This document shows positions 15,237 to 23,100 of a stretch of DNA of 29,519 bases, one piece after another (the first letter of the stretch is position 1; every line of letters begins with the position of its first letter). The notes below the pieces were generated by a model. It saw nothing but the letters and a program-made list of their open reading frames with translations. It did no database searches and had not been told where the DNA came from. Position numbers and translations under genes: made by a program. The stretch is from positions 1 through 29,519 of the forward strand of contig CANRAI010000003.1 in assembly GCA_947628555.1 (NCBI GenBank), given 5' to 3'. Source of the DNA: an uncultured Clostridia bacterium (GTDB lineage Bacteria; Bacillota; Clostridia; Christensenellales; Borkfalkiaceae).

Positions 15237-15836
15237 AATCGAATATAGTGGTGCAGTATTCTAGTCAATTCTTGCTGATACGAAGACGGGGGTAAAATAC
15301 CGTTAAAGGGCATATCGATGAAGTTTCTGGTGTTTGCTTGCTTTGCCAAAAGTGGGTGAATGCTGGGAGTAAAGGTGTATGGGAGCTAGGTAACGGCATA
15401 CCGCAGCCAACCCCATTCACCGTGGAGGTCGGCGAATTATATTTTTGCCGATATAAACCTGCTGTCAGGCGAAAGCTTGGTACAGAGTAGCCTGCCTTGA
15501 GTGAAAACAGCGGATAATAGAACACGGCAGCGGCGTTTGGCCAGACGCCGTACGCCTATTGCTATTTGAAATTGTTGTTTGCAAAAGAGGATAAGCTCAG
15601 CGGGAATTGTCAAGGAAAGCTTCTAGACTGATTTTATATTAGAGATTACGGTGTGGACTCAGTGGCGATTCGGTTATGCGAAAGCGTTCGGGCTCGTAAA
15701 AGGAAACTGCTTCTACGGCGACGGGAAGTGAGCTTCGAGGGAAATCCTACCGAACCTAAGCCGCAAAGTTTATTTAATATAAACCACTATATTACCTTAT
15801 TTCTTTACGCACAAATGACTGTGCGTAATATTTTTA
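15237..15836 (+). ncRNA. ole: OLE RNA (ornate, large, extremophilic RNA)
   Basis: A 650-nt gap between ispA and tlyA-linked genes has no open frame that makes sense. It is dense in complementary segments and purine-rich loops, with short conserved-looking single-stranded runs such as GAGGATAAGCTCAGCGG and GTGGACTCAGTGGCG. Known OLE RNAs are about 600 nt and sit in exactly this block (folD-ispA ... tlyA-argR-recN). They are followed directly by the gene for the membrane protein OapA; all three conditions are met. The assignment rests on context, size, promoter and partner; I could not run a covariance search. In Bacillus relatives the RNA forms a membrane ribonucleoprotein with OapA, OapB and OapC that affects tolerance of alcohol, cold and magnesium. 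The 3' boundary is set at the terminator-like hairpin. Confidence 0.85.
15805..15835 (+). terminator. Hairpin with T-run at the OLE 3' end, 8 nt before oapA
   Basis: A 9-bp stem TTACGCACA (15805-15813) with TGTGCGTAA (15820-15828), a 6-nt loop, then TATTTTT. It would end the RNA at about 600 nt. Read-through would be needed to express oapA, tlyA included, unless they have another promoter. Confidence 0.68.
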
Positions 15837-15843
15837 ATAAATC

Positions 15844-16479
15844 ATGGACGACCAACCGAATTTAAAAGAATCCCCAGACGTTCCAAAACAACAGGAAAAC
15901 CGAAGCAAAACGGATGAAAAACGCGTAAAAGGCAAACGGAAAAAGCCTCCGCAATGGCTTATATGGGGATTTTCCGTACTTTTAATGTCGTTCGGGCTTA
16001 CTGTGGTTTTCAGTTTCCTTACGGAACTTGTAATAGGCGACAACAGCCCCGCGGCGCTGTGCGTCGGCGTTCTTATAGTGCTTTTGGTTTTGAATATCTC
16101 CTGCGATATACTTGCCAACGCTATCATTTCGTGTAAACCCGAAGCTTTCCACGCTATGGCTTCAAATAAAATAAAGGGAGCGAAGCGCGCCGTAACTTTC
16201 TGCCGGAACGCAAGCAGGCTGGGCAGCATTTTTGCGGACGTCATCGGCGATATCTGCGGCATAGTCAGCGGCGCGGCTGGCGCGGCGCTTGCCGCAATTA
16301 TGGCTTTTTCCGGCGACGGCACGGCGAAACTTGTCGCGTCCATTCTCGTCAGCGCGGTAATAGGCGCGTTGACTGTGGGGGGCAAGGCGTTTTTCAAACA
16401 CTTTGCCATTAGGTTCAATAAGCAGATTGTATTCGGATTTGCAAGATTTACTATCTTTTTCAAGAAAGAAAAGAAATGA
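15844..16479 (+). CDS. oapA: OLE-associated membrane protein OapA
   Basis: A partner of OLE RNA, which it recruits to the cytoplasmic membrane. It is 211 residues with a strongly basic N-terminus (residues 17-36, KTDEKRVKGKRKKPP), a likely RNA-binding face. Four hydrophobic helices follow (about 38-60, 70-92, 130-152, 160-180). The third region carries ADVIGD, the DxxxD motif described for OapA, and a second acidic site SCDILAN lies in helix 2. The C-terminus is basic (KKEKK). No Shine-Dalgarno sequence precedes ATG 15844, which follows the OLE hairpin closely. The stop overlaps the tlyA ATG. Family identity is inferred from position, topology and the DxxxD motif. Confidence 0.85.
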   Translation: MDDQPNLKESPDVPKQQENRSKTDEKRVKGKRKKPPQWLIWGFSVLLMSFGLTVVFSFLTELVIGDNSPAALCVGVLIVLLVLNISCDILANAIISCKPEAFHAMASNKIKGAKRAVTFCRNASRLGSIFADVIGDICGIVSGAAGAALAAIMAFSGDGTAKLVASILVSAVIGALTVGGKAFFKHFAIRFNKQIVFGFARFTIFFKKEKK

Positions 16480-17231
16480 GAGTTGACAAATTTTTGGCGG
16501 ACAGATACGGTTCGCGCACCAAGGCTGCGCAAGCGGTTTTAAAAGGTCTTGTCCTCGTCAACGGCAAAGTCGTCGCGCCCTCGTACGATGTCGGGGAGAA
16601 CGACGACTTTGATTTTATCGAGTCGGGAGAAAGTTTTGTTTCCCTCGGCGGCTATAAGTTGAGCAAGGCGTTGAAAGACTTCGGCTATTCCGTTTCGGGA
16701 AAGATTTTCGCCGACATCGGTGCGAGCACGGGCGGATTTACAGACTGTCTTTTTCAGGGCGGGGCAAAGAAAGTTTACTGCATTGACGTTGGCGAAAGCC
16801 AGCTCGACGAAAGACTTAAACCCGAAAATATCGTCGTTTACGATAATTTCAACGCCCGCAATCTCGACGAAAATATGTTTTCCGAGCCGCTTGACGGAAT
16901 AGTTATAGACGTAAGCTTTATTTCGCTGACATATATCCTGGGCAAAGCGGCGGCGGTTTTGGGCGACGGAAAGGACGTTATCGCGCTTGTCAAACCGCAG
17001 TTTGAATGTGAAAGCAAAAAAGTGGGGAAGAACGGTATTGTCAAAGACCCGAAAACGCGGCTTTCGATAATAAGGAAAATTTACGATTTTTCGCGGGGCG
17101 TAGCCCTTTCGCCGCAAAAACTTACCGCCGCGCCCGAAGTAAGGGGGAAGAACAGGGAATTTCTTATACTATTGAAAAAGAACGGCAAGGAAATCGGTTT
17201 TAATGAAATAATAAAATCTGTAAATTTATAA
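16476..17231 (+). CDS. tlyA: TlyA family 2'-O-ribose rRNA methyltransferase
   Basis: Predicted to methylate ribose of rRNA (TlyA of mycobacteria acts on 16S and 23S), also called hemolysin A or YqxC. It is 251 residues. The N-terminal S4 RNA-binding domain (about 1-60) contains RVDKFLADRYGSRTKAAQAV. The Rossmann methyltransferase has FADIGASTGGFTDCL for SAM binding, YCIDVGESQLD, VIDVSFISL, and the catalytic LVKPQFE. ATG 16476 overlaps the oapA stop (ATGA), so it is translationally coupled to oapA. The family is consistently linked to argR-recN. Confidence 0.93.
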   Translation: MRVDKFLADRYGSRTKAAQAVLKGLVLVNGKVVAPSYDVGENDDFDFIESGESFVSLGGYKLSKALKDFGYSVSGKIFADIGASTGGFTDCLFQGGAKKVYCIDVGESQLDERLKPENIVVYDNFNARNLDENMFSEPLDGIVIDVSFISLTYILGKAAAVLGDGKDVIALVKPQFECESKKVGKNGIVKDPKTRLSIIRKIYDFSRGVALSPQKLTAAPEVRGKNREFLILLKKNGKEIGFNEIIKSVNL

Positions 17232-17247
17232 TTTTACAGATTTTTTT
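17213..17247 (+). terminator. Terminator overlapping the tlyA stop codon
   Basis: AAAATCTGTAAA (17213-17224) pairs with TTTACAGATTTT (17233-17244), followed by more T residues. The tlyA stop codon lies in or next to the loop, so the end of the gene is built into the terminator. The nadK promoter begins 3 nt further on. Confidence 0.85.
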
Positions 17248-17249
17248 GT

Positions 17250-17278
17250 TTGCATATTTGTATATTCTGTATTATAAT
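17250..17278 (+). promoter_or_regulatory. Sigma-A promoter of nadK-argR-recN, near-leaderless
   Basis: TTGCAT (17250-17255), 17 nt, TATAAT (17273-17278). The nadK ATG begins 8 nt after the -10 box, so the mRNA should have almost no 5' leader. Confidence 0.85.
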
Positions 17279-17286
17279 TAAAGCGT

Positions 17287-18099
17287 ATGAGGGCTGGCAT
17301 ATATTGCTATGACAACTACAAAACCGAAAACCGCAATAACATAGGAAGAATCGCGGCGGCGCTTTTGTCGCGCGGCAACGAATGTATCCAGGTTACGCGT
17401 CTTTGCGACCTTGACGGTCTCGACGTGCTGTTCGTTCTGGGCGGTGACGGCACGATTTTATCGGTTGCGTCCGAATGTGCGCTACGCGGAGTTAAAATCA
17501 TAGGTATAAATTACGGTCATATGGGTTTTTTGGCTGAATTTCAGCCCGAAAAACTTGACGAAGCCGTAAATCTTGTGTGCGGAGGAAAATTTTCGGTCCA
17601 AAGGCGCAGTATGCTGGAAGTGGAGTACCGGGGGAAGAAGTTTTGCGCGCTTAACGACGTGGTAATACAGCGCGGCACAAATGGCGCAAGCTTTTCCAAC
17701 ACAGTAAATCTTCGCGCGGAAATCGACGGTACAACGGTTGATAATTTCTCATCGGACGGTATAATTATTAGCACTCCGACGGGTTCGACCGCTTATTCGC
17801 TTTCGGCGGGCGGTTCGGTGCTCGCGCCCGAACTCGAAGCCTTTATTCTCACGCCGATATGCCCCCATTCGCTTCATTCCCGCCCCGTCGTTTTCAGCGA
17901 CAGGTCGGAGCTTAAAGTTTGTTCAGTCAATTCGCGCTCGAACATAGTTCTTGTCGTTGACGGTAAAATTCTCGGCGAGGTGCGCGCGAACGAATGTATC
18001 AAAATAATTAAATCGGAAAAATCTGCGGAGTTCATTACCGCCGCAAATAAAAATTTCTTTAACGAGTTGCTTTTAAAGCTAAACATTTGGAGTAAATGA
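17287..18099 (+). CDS. nadK: NAD kinase
   Basis: Phosphorylates NAD+ to NADP+ with ATP or polyphosphate. It is 270 residues. The conserved GGDGTILSVA is near residue 52, GINYGHMGFLAEF near 76, and the NE-type motif is present as ALNDVVIQRG. The ribose-contact SSDGIIISTPTGSTAYSLSAGG (about residues 158-179) is intact. No Shine-Dalgarno sequence precedes ATG 17287; the sigma-A -10 box is only 8 nt away, suggesting leaderless or near-leaderless translation. The stop overlaps the argR start. Confidence 0.95.
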   Translation: MRAGIYCYDNYKTENRNNIGRIAAALLSRGNECIQVTRLCDLDGLDVLFVLGGDGTILSVASECALRGVKIIGINYGHMGFLAEFQPEKLDEAVNLVCGGKFSVQRRSMLEVEYRGKKFCALNDVVIQRGTNGASFSNTVNLRAEIDGTTVDNFSSDGIIISTPTGSTAYSLSAGGSVLAPELEAFILTPICPHSLHSRPVVFSDRSELKVCSVNSRSNIVLVVDGKILGEVRANECIKIIKSEKSAEFITAANKNFFNELLLKLNIWSK

Positions 18100-18551
18100 T
18101 GCAAAGAACACTTAGACAGCAAAAAATACTTGAAATAATAGCAAGTAAGGAAATCGATACACAGGAAGAGCTTTGCGAAGAGCTTAATAAGGTAAATTTC
18201 AACGTAACGCAAGCTACAATTTCCCGCGACGTAAAGGAATTAAAGCTTTACAAGGTGGCAGGGGTTCAGAAAAAATACAAATACGCCAGCCTTGACAACT
18301 ACGTTGACAACGTTACCGACAGAATGACCAGTCTTTTCAAGGGCTGCGTTTTAAGCATAAATTCGGCGAACAACCTTGTTATAGTCAAGACTATGCGGGG
18401 CAACGGCGCCACGGTTGGCGTGTTTGTGGATTCGCTGCAAATCAACGAAATAGTCGGCACTGTCGCGGGCGACGATACATTGCTCATCGTCGTTGACGCT
18501 TACGAACATACCACGAGGGTAATCGAGATTTTAAGAGAGTATCTTGGCTGA
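18096..18551 (+). CDS. argR: Arginine repressor (ArgR/AhrC)
   Basis: An arginine-responsive hexameric DNA-binding regulator of arginine genes. It is 151 residues. The N-terminal winged helix-turn-helix contains QATISRDVKELKLYKV (about 40-55). The C-terminal trimerisation and arginine-binding domain contains the expected GTVAGDDTLLIVV with the paired aspartates. Two adjacent ATGs (18096, 18099) are possible; TGGAG at 18088-18092 better suits 18099. It overlaps both nadK and recN, so the three genes are one translationally coupled unit. Confidence 0.95.
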   Translation: MMQRTLRQQKILEIIASKEIDTQEELCEELNKVNFNVTQATISRDVKELKLYKVAGVQKKYKYASLDNYVDNVTDRMTSLFKGCVLSINSANNLVIVKTMRGNGATVGVFVDSLQINEIVGTVAGDDTLLIVVDAYEHTTRVIEILREYLG

Positions 18552-20230
18552 TGCTACATAGATTGCAGATTAAAAACGTTGCGTTGATTGACGAAGCGGA
18601 AATAGAATTCGGCAAAAATCTGAACGTTTTATCGGGCGAAACGGGTTCGGGCAAATCGGTTATTCTCGAATCCATAAATTTCGTGCTGGGAAGCAAAGCG
18701 GATAAGTCCATGATAAGATTCGGCGAGCGGGAAGCGTCCGTGCGCGCCGAATTTGTCGTTGAGGAAAATTCCGCGGCGGCGGAAAGACTGCGTGAGCTGG
18801 ATATAGATACCGACGGCGAAATAATAATTTCGCGGAAATTCACATCAGACGGCAAAAGCGCCATAAAGATAAACGGCTGCGCCGTAACGGCGGCTATGCT
18901 GAAATCGGTGACCCAGCGGCTTGTCGATGTGCACGGGCAAAGCGAGCATTTTTTTCTCCTAAGCGAGGAAAACCAGCTGAAAGTCATAGACGGAATATGC
19001 GGGGACAATGCCGCAACGCTTAAAAAAACGCTTTCGGCTTTGATTTCCGAAAAACGGGATTTTAAGGCGCAAATCAAGGCTTTCGGAGGCGACGAAAGCG
19101 AAAGGGAGCGCAAGCTTGACCTTTTAAATTATCAGATAAACGAAATCGAGGCGGCGGCGGTAAAGCCCGGCGAGTACGACGAATTGAAGGCGCGGCAGCT
19201 TATTCTTGCCAACACCGAAAAAATTTTTTCCGCCCTAAATGCAGTTCATTCGCTTTTAAGCGACGACGGCGGTTGCATTGACGGAATTTCGTCGGCGAAG
19301 CATTATCTGAACGGCATTTCTGCTTTCGGCGGCGATTACGGGCAGGCGGCGAACCGCCTAGAAAGTCTTTACAACGAAGCCTGCGATATTTCCGAAACCG
19401 TTTCGGAGCTTGCCGACAATCTGACTTTCGACGAGAGGGAAGCGCAGTTTATTGACGAAAGACTTTCGCTTTTGAAAAATTTAAGGAAGAAATACGGCGC
19501 GGACGAGGAGGAAATTCTCGCTTTTTTAAAGGATGCGAAGGCTCGGTTTGACGCGATTTCCGACAGCGCAAACGCCATAGAGCGGCTTGAAAAGCAAATT
19601 TTTGAATGTGACGACAAAATTTACGAAAACTGCCTGAAATTAACCAAGCTGAGAAAATCCGCCGCCGAAAAGTTCTGCAAAGAGGTGACGGACGAGCTTA
19701 AAACGCTGAACATCAAGGACGCCCAATTTGAAGTTTCGTTTAACTCCTACGACAGAAATTCGGCAAATTTGAATTCCGCAGACGGTTCGGACGAACTGTG
19801 CTTTATGTTTTCCGCGAATAAGGGCGAGCCGCTTAAACCTTTGAATAAGGTTATTTCGGGCGGCGAAATGAGTAGGTTCATGCTTGCCGTAAAAACTCGG
19901 CTTAAAGACTTGAACGGCATATCTACCTATATATTCGATGAAATCGACGCGGGAATCAGCGGATTTACGGCAAAGACGGTCGCCGAAAAATTCATTAAAA
20001 TTTCGCAGGATACGCAGATTATCGCTGTTTCGCATTTGCCGCAGATATGCGCGGCAAGTACGGAGCATTTCCTTATATATAAATGCGAGGAAAACGCAAA
20101 GACCGTGACAAAGGTAAAGCGGCTTTCAGAAGAGGAGAAAATAGAGGAAATTATTAGGCTTACGGGCAGCGTAAAGTCGGAAGCCGCCCAAAAACATGCG
20201 GCGGAGCTTATAAAACAGTTTCAAAATTGA
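18551..20230 (+). CDS. recN: DNA repair protein RecN
   Basis: An SMC-like ATPase acting early in double-strand break repair. It is 559 residues. The N-terminal head has Walker A GETGSGKSV and the Q-loop region VHGQSEHFFLL. The central 150-350 region is coiled-coil rich. The C-terminal head has the ABC signature ISGGEMSRFMLA, Walker B YIFDEIDAGISG, and VSHLPQICA. ATG 18551 overlaps the argR stop (TGATG). A clear terminator follows, ending the nadK-argR-recN operon. Confidence 0.96.
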   Translation: MLHRLQIKNVALIDEAEIEFGKNLNVLSGETGSGKSVILESINFVLGSKADKSMIRFGEREASVRAEFVVEENSAAAERLRELDIDTDGEIIISRKFTSDGKSAIKINGCAVTAAMLKSVTQRLVDVHGQSEHFFLLSEENQLKVIDGICGDNAATLKKTLSALISEKRDFKAQIKAFGGDESERERKLDLLNYQINEIEAAAVKPGEYDELKARQLILANTEKIFSALNAVHSLLSDDGGCIDGISSAKHYLNGISAFGGDYGQAANRLESLYNEACDISETVSELADNLTFDEREAQFIDERLSLLKNLRKKYGADEEEILAFLKDAKARFDAISDSANAIERLEKQIFECDDKIYENCLKLTKLRKSAAEKFCKEVTDELKTLNIKDAQFEVSFNSYDRNSANLNSADGSDELCFMFSANKGEPLKPLNKVISGGEMSRFMLAVKTRLKDLNGISTYIFDEIDAGISGFTAKTVAEKFIKISQDTQIIAVSHLPQICAASTEHFLIYKCEENAKTVTKVKRLSEEEKIEEIIRLTGSVKSEAAQKHAAELIKQFQN

Positions 20231-20253
20231 TATGTCATTATGAGTTATTTTTC

Positions 20254-20277
20254 ATCGGCGCGGTGCGCCGATTTTTT
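20254..20277 (+). terminator. Terminator of nadK-argR-recN
   Basis: ATCGGCGC (20254-20261), a three-base loop, GCGCCGAT (20265-20272), then TTTTT. It also excludes in-frame starts at or before 20240 for spoIVB. Confidence 0.9.
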
Positions 20278-20306
20278 GTATATTTTATTTCCGCTTGCGC
20301 ACAATA
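20278..20306 (+). promoter_or_regulatory. Sigma-G/F-type promoter of spoIVB
   Basis: GTATA (20278-20282), 17 nt, CACAATA (20300-20306), 5 nt, ATG 20312. It directly follows the recN terminator. It has the same geometry as the SDR, dacF and 25599 promoters. Confidence 0.65.
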
Positions 20307-20311
20307 CTGTT

Positions 20312-21328
20312 ATGTTTCACTTCAAGAAAGTTTTAAAAACTGTACTGTTATTCACCGCACTGCTAATTCTGGCGGTCACATTTTCGCCCGTCGGAGCGAA
20401 AGCGGACGAGGGACAGCTATATCTCGGCGGATTTCCGGCAGGTTTCGTACTGAATACAACCACCGTTGAAGTTATAGGCGTTTGCGACGTGGTAACGAGC
20501 GACGGAGTTTGCTCGCCTGCGCGCGAAGCTGGAATAAAAACGGGCGACGTAATAGATAAAATCAACGGTGAAGAAGTAAACGAAATCTCGGATATAAATA
20601 AAATAATTTCACGCGAATACAAGAAATACGAAGTTGAAATTTTGCGCGGAGGTGAACGGCTGACTTTGTCGGTCATGCCCGCAAGAGAAGCCTCATCGGG
20701 CGGTAAAAGACTGGGCGTTCTCGTAAAAGACAGCATAAACGGCATAGGCACCGTGACCTATATCGACGGCTCAAACAGAAAATTCGCCTCGCTCGGACAT
20801 CCCGTCACAGATTTGCAGAATAACCTTGTCCGAATCAACGGCGGCACAATATATGGAAGCCTTATTTACGACGTGAAAAAAGGTGTAAGGGGCACTCCGG
20901 GAGAATTAAGGGGGGCTTTTGAAAGCGGTTCAGAGATAGGCTCGGCGACGCTAAACTGCACCTGCGGCGTTTACGGAGATTTGTCGCCGAAGTTTGATTG
21001 TTCGAAACTTTTGAAAATTTCAAAGGGCTCTCTGAACGTCGCGGAAGTCGGTCCTGCGTATATATATACGACAATTTACGGCAAACAGGCGGAAAAATAT
21101 AATATTTCGATTGTAAAAGTCGATAAATCCAGCAAAGACAACAAAAATTTCATTATAAAAATCGACGACGAAAGACTTCTTGAAAAAACGGGCGGAATAG
21201 TGCAGGGGATGAGTGGCAGCCCGATAGTACAGAACGGCAAACTTATTGGCGCCGTAACTCACGTATTTATCAACGACCCGACCCGCGGATACGGGATAGG
21301 GATTGATAAAATGTTAAGTTCATATTAA
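20312..21328 (+). CDS. spoIVB: SpoIVB signalling serine protease
   Basis: A forespore-secreted serine peptidase that cleaves SpoIVFA and so triggers pro-sigma-K processing in the mother cell. It is 338 residues from ATG 20312. It has an N-terminal membrane/signal helix (VLLFTALLILAVTFSPVGA) and a PDZ domain at about 75-130 with AGIKTGDVIDKINGEEV. The S55-type protease domain contains SLGHPVTD with the catalytic histidine and the serine motif GMSGSPIVQNGK. A longer frame from 20240 would start upstream of the recN terminator, so 20312 is chosen. No Shine-Dalgarno sequence is present. The recN-spoIVB order is conserved in Bacillus and Clostridia. Confidence 0.94.
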   Translation: MFHFKKVLKTVLLFTALLILAVTFSPVGAKADEGQLYLGGFPAGFVLNTTTVEVIGVCDVVTSDGVCSPAREAGIKTGDVIDKINGEEVNEISDINKIISREYKKYEVEILRGGERLTLSVMPAREASSGGKRLGVLVKDSINGIGTVTYIDGSNRKFASLGHPVTDLQNNLVRINGGTIYGSLIYDVKKGVRGTPGELRGAFESGSEIGSATLNCTCGVYGDLSPKFDCSKLLKISKGSLNVAEVGPAYIYTTIYGKQAEKYNISIVKVDKSSKDNKNFIIKIDDERLLEKTGGIVQGMSGSPIVQNGKLIGAVTHVFINDPTRGYGIGIDKMLSSY

Positions 21329-21330
21329 CG

Positions 21331-21366
21331 GCAAATTCCTCATATAATTGTATATGAGGAATTTGC
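21331..21366 (+). repeat. Perfect 16-bp inverted repeat covering a start codon
   Basis: GCAAATTCCTCATATA (21331-21346), a four-base loop ATTG, and the exact complement at 21351-21366. There is no T-run after it, so it is a poor terminator. The likely start codon ATG 21354 and the adjacent AGGA are in the 3' arm. Confidence 0.92.
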
Positions 21367-21896
21367 ATTGTAACGGTTTTAAATGGGATAAAAAATATTT
21401 GATTGCGCTTTTAATAACTTTATTTTGTGCAATTATATGTGGCATAGTACTATACAAACCAGTGATTTCCAATTCTTACTTCATTGATTTGGCGGATGAA
21501 TACGTTTTTAACGTCTTTTGTTTTCGTAATTTTGCGCTGTTTTTGCACCGATTTTTGTCCGACCTTATCTATCTTTACATAATTTTTTTCATAGCCCTGT
21601 TCACGAAACTGAAATATTTGACGCTGATTTTCGTATTTCTGAAAGGGCTGTTTTTCGGAGTTTACGTCGCGGTTCTGTTCGGAATTACTTCTTTCGGCGG
21701 CGGAATCGTATGTGTGTTCGTTTTTATCCCTTCTTCGTTGATTTCCTTTGTAATGATGTATATCGTTGCGGAATATATTAAAATCATCAATAAACGGTAC
21801 GTATTTTTCGTGCCGCTTGTCCTTTCGCTAATAGGGTGCGTAATTTACGAATTGTTGATTAACGTCGTGTTCAGGTTGGTTATCGCCATTGTATAA
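21354..21896 (+). CDS. Polytopic membrane protein, possibly SpoIIM-like
   Basis: I do not recognise this protein with confidence. It is about 180 residues, very hydrophobic, with five or six predicted helices (from about residues 14-36, 60-85, 88-108, 112-135, 150-178) and several aromatic residues. Its size, topology and position beside spoIVB and dacF recall SpoIIM (the DUF95 family), which acts in forespore engulfment, but I cannot point to a decisive motif. The start is uncertain: TTG 21348, ATG 21354 and TTG 21399 are in frame and none has a good ribosome binding site. ATG 21354 is buried in a perfect hairpin. Confidence 0.65.
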   Translation: MRNLHCNGFKWDKKYLIALLITLFCAIICGIVLYKPVISNSYFIDLADEYVFNVFCFRNFALFLHRFLSDLIYLYIIFFIALFTKLKYLTLIFVFLKGLFFGVYVAVLFGITSFGGGIVCVFVFIPSSLISFVMMYIVAEYIKIINKRYVFFVPLVLSLIGCVIYELLINVVFRLVIAIV

Positions 21897-21919
21897 ATAA
21901 TTGAATTTACCGCATACTG
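21891..21919 (+). promoter_or_regulatory. Sigma-G/F-type promoter of dacF
   Basis: GTATA (21891-21895), 17 nt, CATACTG (21913-21919), 5 nt, ATG 21925. The -35 overlaps the stop region of the preceding membrane protein gene. DacF is a known sigma-F/G target in Bacillus. Confidence 0.68.
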
Positions 21920-21924
21920 CTTGT

Positions 21925-23082
21925 ATGAAAAAACTGTTTGGAATTATTTTATCTGCTGTTTGCGCTTGTGCGGCAGTAGGCGTGACTACGGGCTCCGCGC
22001 TTGAAAGTAACGCCGTTCTTACGCACGGCTGCAAATCGGCATATCTTATGGATTACAATTCGGGCGAGTGCATTTATAAGGAAAACGAAACGGCCCGCAT
22101 GCCGATTGCGAGCGTATGCAAAGTTATGACGCTGACGTTGTGTTTCGACGCCGTTGCCGACGGCAGGCTTTCGCTCGACGGGGAAGTGACCGTCAGCGAA
22201 AACGCTGCGGGGATGGGGGGTTCGCAGGTATTCCTTGAAAGCGGACTTACCTATAAGGTGGACGAACTTATCAAATCCATCATTGTTTGCTCGGCGAACG
22301 ACAGCTGCGTTGCGCTTTCGGAAGCCGTGTCCGGCGGGGAAGAGGAGTTTGTCGCGGCAATGAATAAAAAAGCCGCTGAGCTCGGTTGCGCGGATACTTT
22401 GTTTGCAAATTGCACAGGTTTGCCGCGGGAAACGCAGTATTCCTGCGCAAAGGACGTGGCGGTGATGTTCAGGAATCTTTTGTCGCACGAAGACTATTAT
22501 AATTACAGTAAAATCTGGCTTGAAGATTTCGCGCACCCCGACAACCGCACGACGTCCATGACCAACACTAACAAGCTTATAAAAAGATATTCCTATTGCG
22601 ACGGCGGAAAGACGGGATTTACCAACGAAGCCGGGTTCTGTCTTGCGGCAACCGCTAAGAAGAACGATTTAAGGCTTGTTTCCGCAGTTTTGGGCGGGGC
22701 GACAAGCGACGACCGCTTCGATTCTACGGTTAAGCTTTTCGATTTCGGCTTTGCCAACTACAAAAACAAGATAGTTCTCGATAAAGACGTCACGCTGAAC
22801 GACGAATTCGAAGTTCAATGCGGAAAAAAGGACAGTTTTACGGTCAAACCCGAGAGGAACTGCTATATTTTCTCACCCATGAACGGCAACCACGATATCA
22901 CCTACAACATTATTTCGGAAGAAGTCAAGGCGCCTGTAAGCTGCGGGCAGGTTGTGGGAAAAATCGAGGTTTTCAAGGACGGTATTCTCGCCGATACGAT
23001 GAATCTTGTTTCAGCGGAAGACGTTGAAAGAGCGAACTTCAAAGATTTCTTCATAAAAGAAATAGAACTTTGGAATCTTTAA
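21925..23082 (+). CDS. dacF: D-alanyl-D-alanine carboxypeptidase, DacF type
   Basis: A penicillin-binding protein that trims the terminal D-Ala of peptidoglycan stem peptides, affecting spore cortex cross-linking. It is 385 residues. An N-terminal signal peptide (about 1-25) is followed by the transpeptidase fold. The active-site motif is ASVCK (SxxK serine near residue 63), with SAN near 123 and KTGFT near 237. A C-terminal PBP5-type beta domain is present, and an amphipathic tail (FKDFFIKEIELWNL) can anchor it to the membrane. An in-frame ATG at 21901 lies inside the promoter, so 21925 is chosen. No ribosome binding site is visible. Confidence 0.92.
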   Translation: MKKLFGIILSAVCACAAVGVTTGSALESNAVLTHGCKSAYLMDYNSGECIYKENETARMPIASVCKVMTLTLCFDAVADGRLSLDGEVTVSENAAGMGGSQVFLESGLTYKVDELIKSIIVCSANDSCVALSEAVSGGEEEFVAAMNKKAAELGCADTLFANCTGLPRETQYSCAKDVAVMFRNLLSHEDYYNYSKIWLEDFAHPDNRTTSMTNTNKLIKRYSYCDGGKTGFTNEAGFCLAATAKKNDLRLVSAVLGGATSDDRFDSTVKLFDFGFANYKNKIVLDKDVTLNDEFEVQCGKKDSFTVKPERNCYIFSPMNGNHDITYNIISEEVKAPVSCGQVVGKIEVFKDGILADTMNLVSAEDVERANFKDFFIKEIELWNL

Positions 23083-23100
23083 TATAATCCAAGATATTGA

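Noticed and set aside
15265..15525. Minus-strand 86-codon frame and a plus-strand 70-codon frame at 15653 inside the OLE region
   Set aside because: Both lack ribosome binding sites and family features, and they lie in a region explained by a structured RNA.
15202..15800. Riboswitch, T-box or group II intron as the identity of the 15.2-15.8 kb RNA
   Set aside because: No T-box TGGN motif in context, no intron 5' GTGYG or domain V hairpin, no reverse transcriptase. Length, partner gene and synteny fit OLE RNA.
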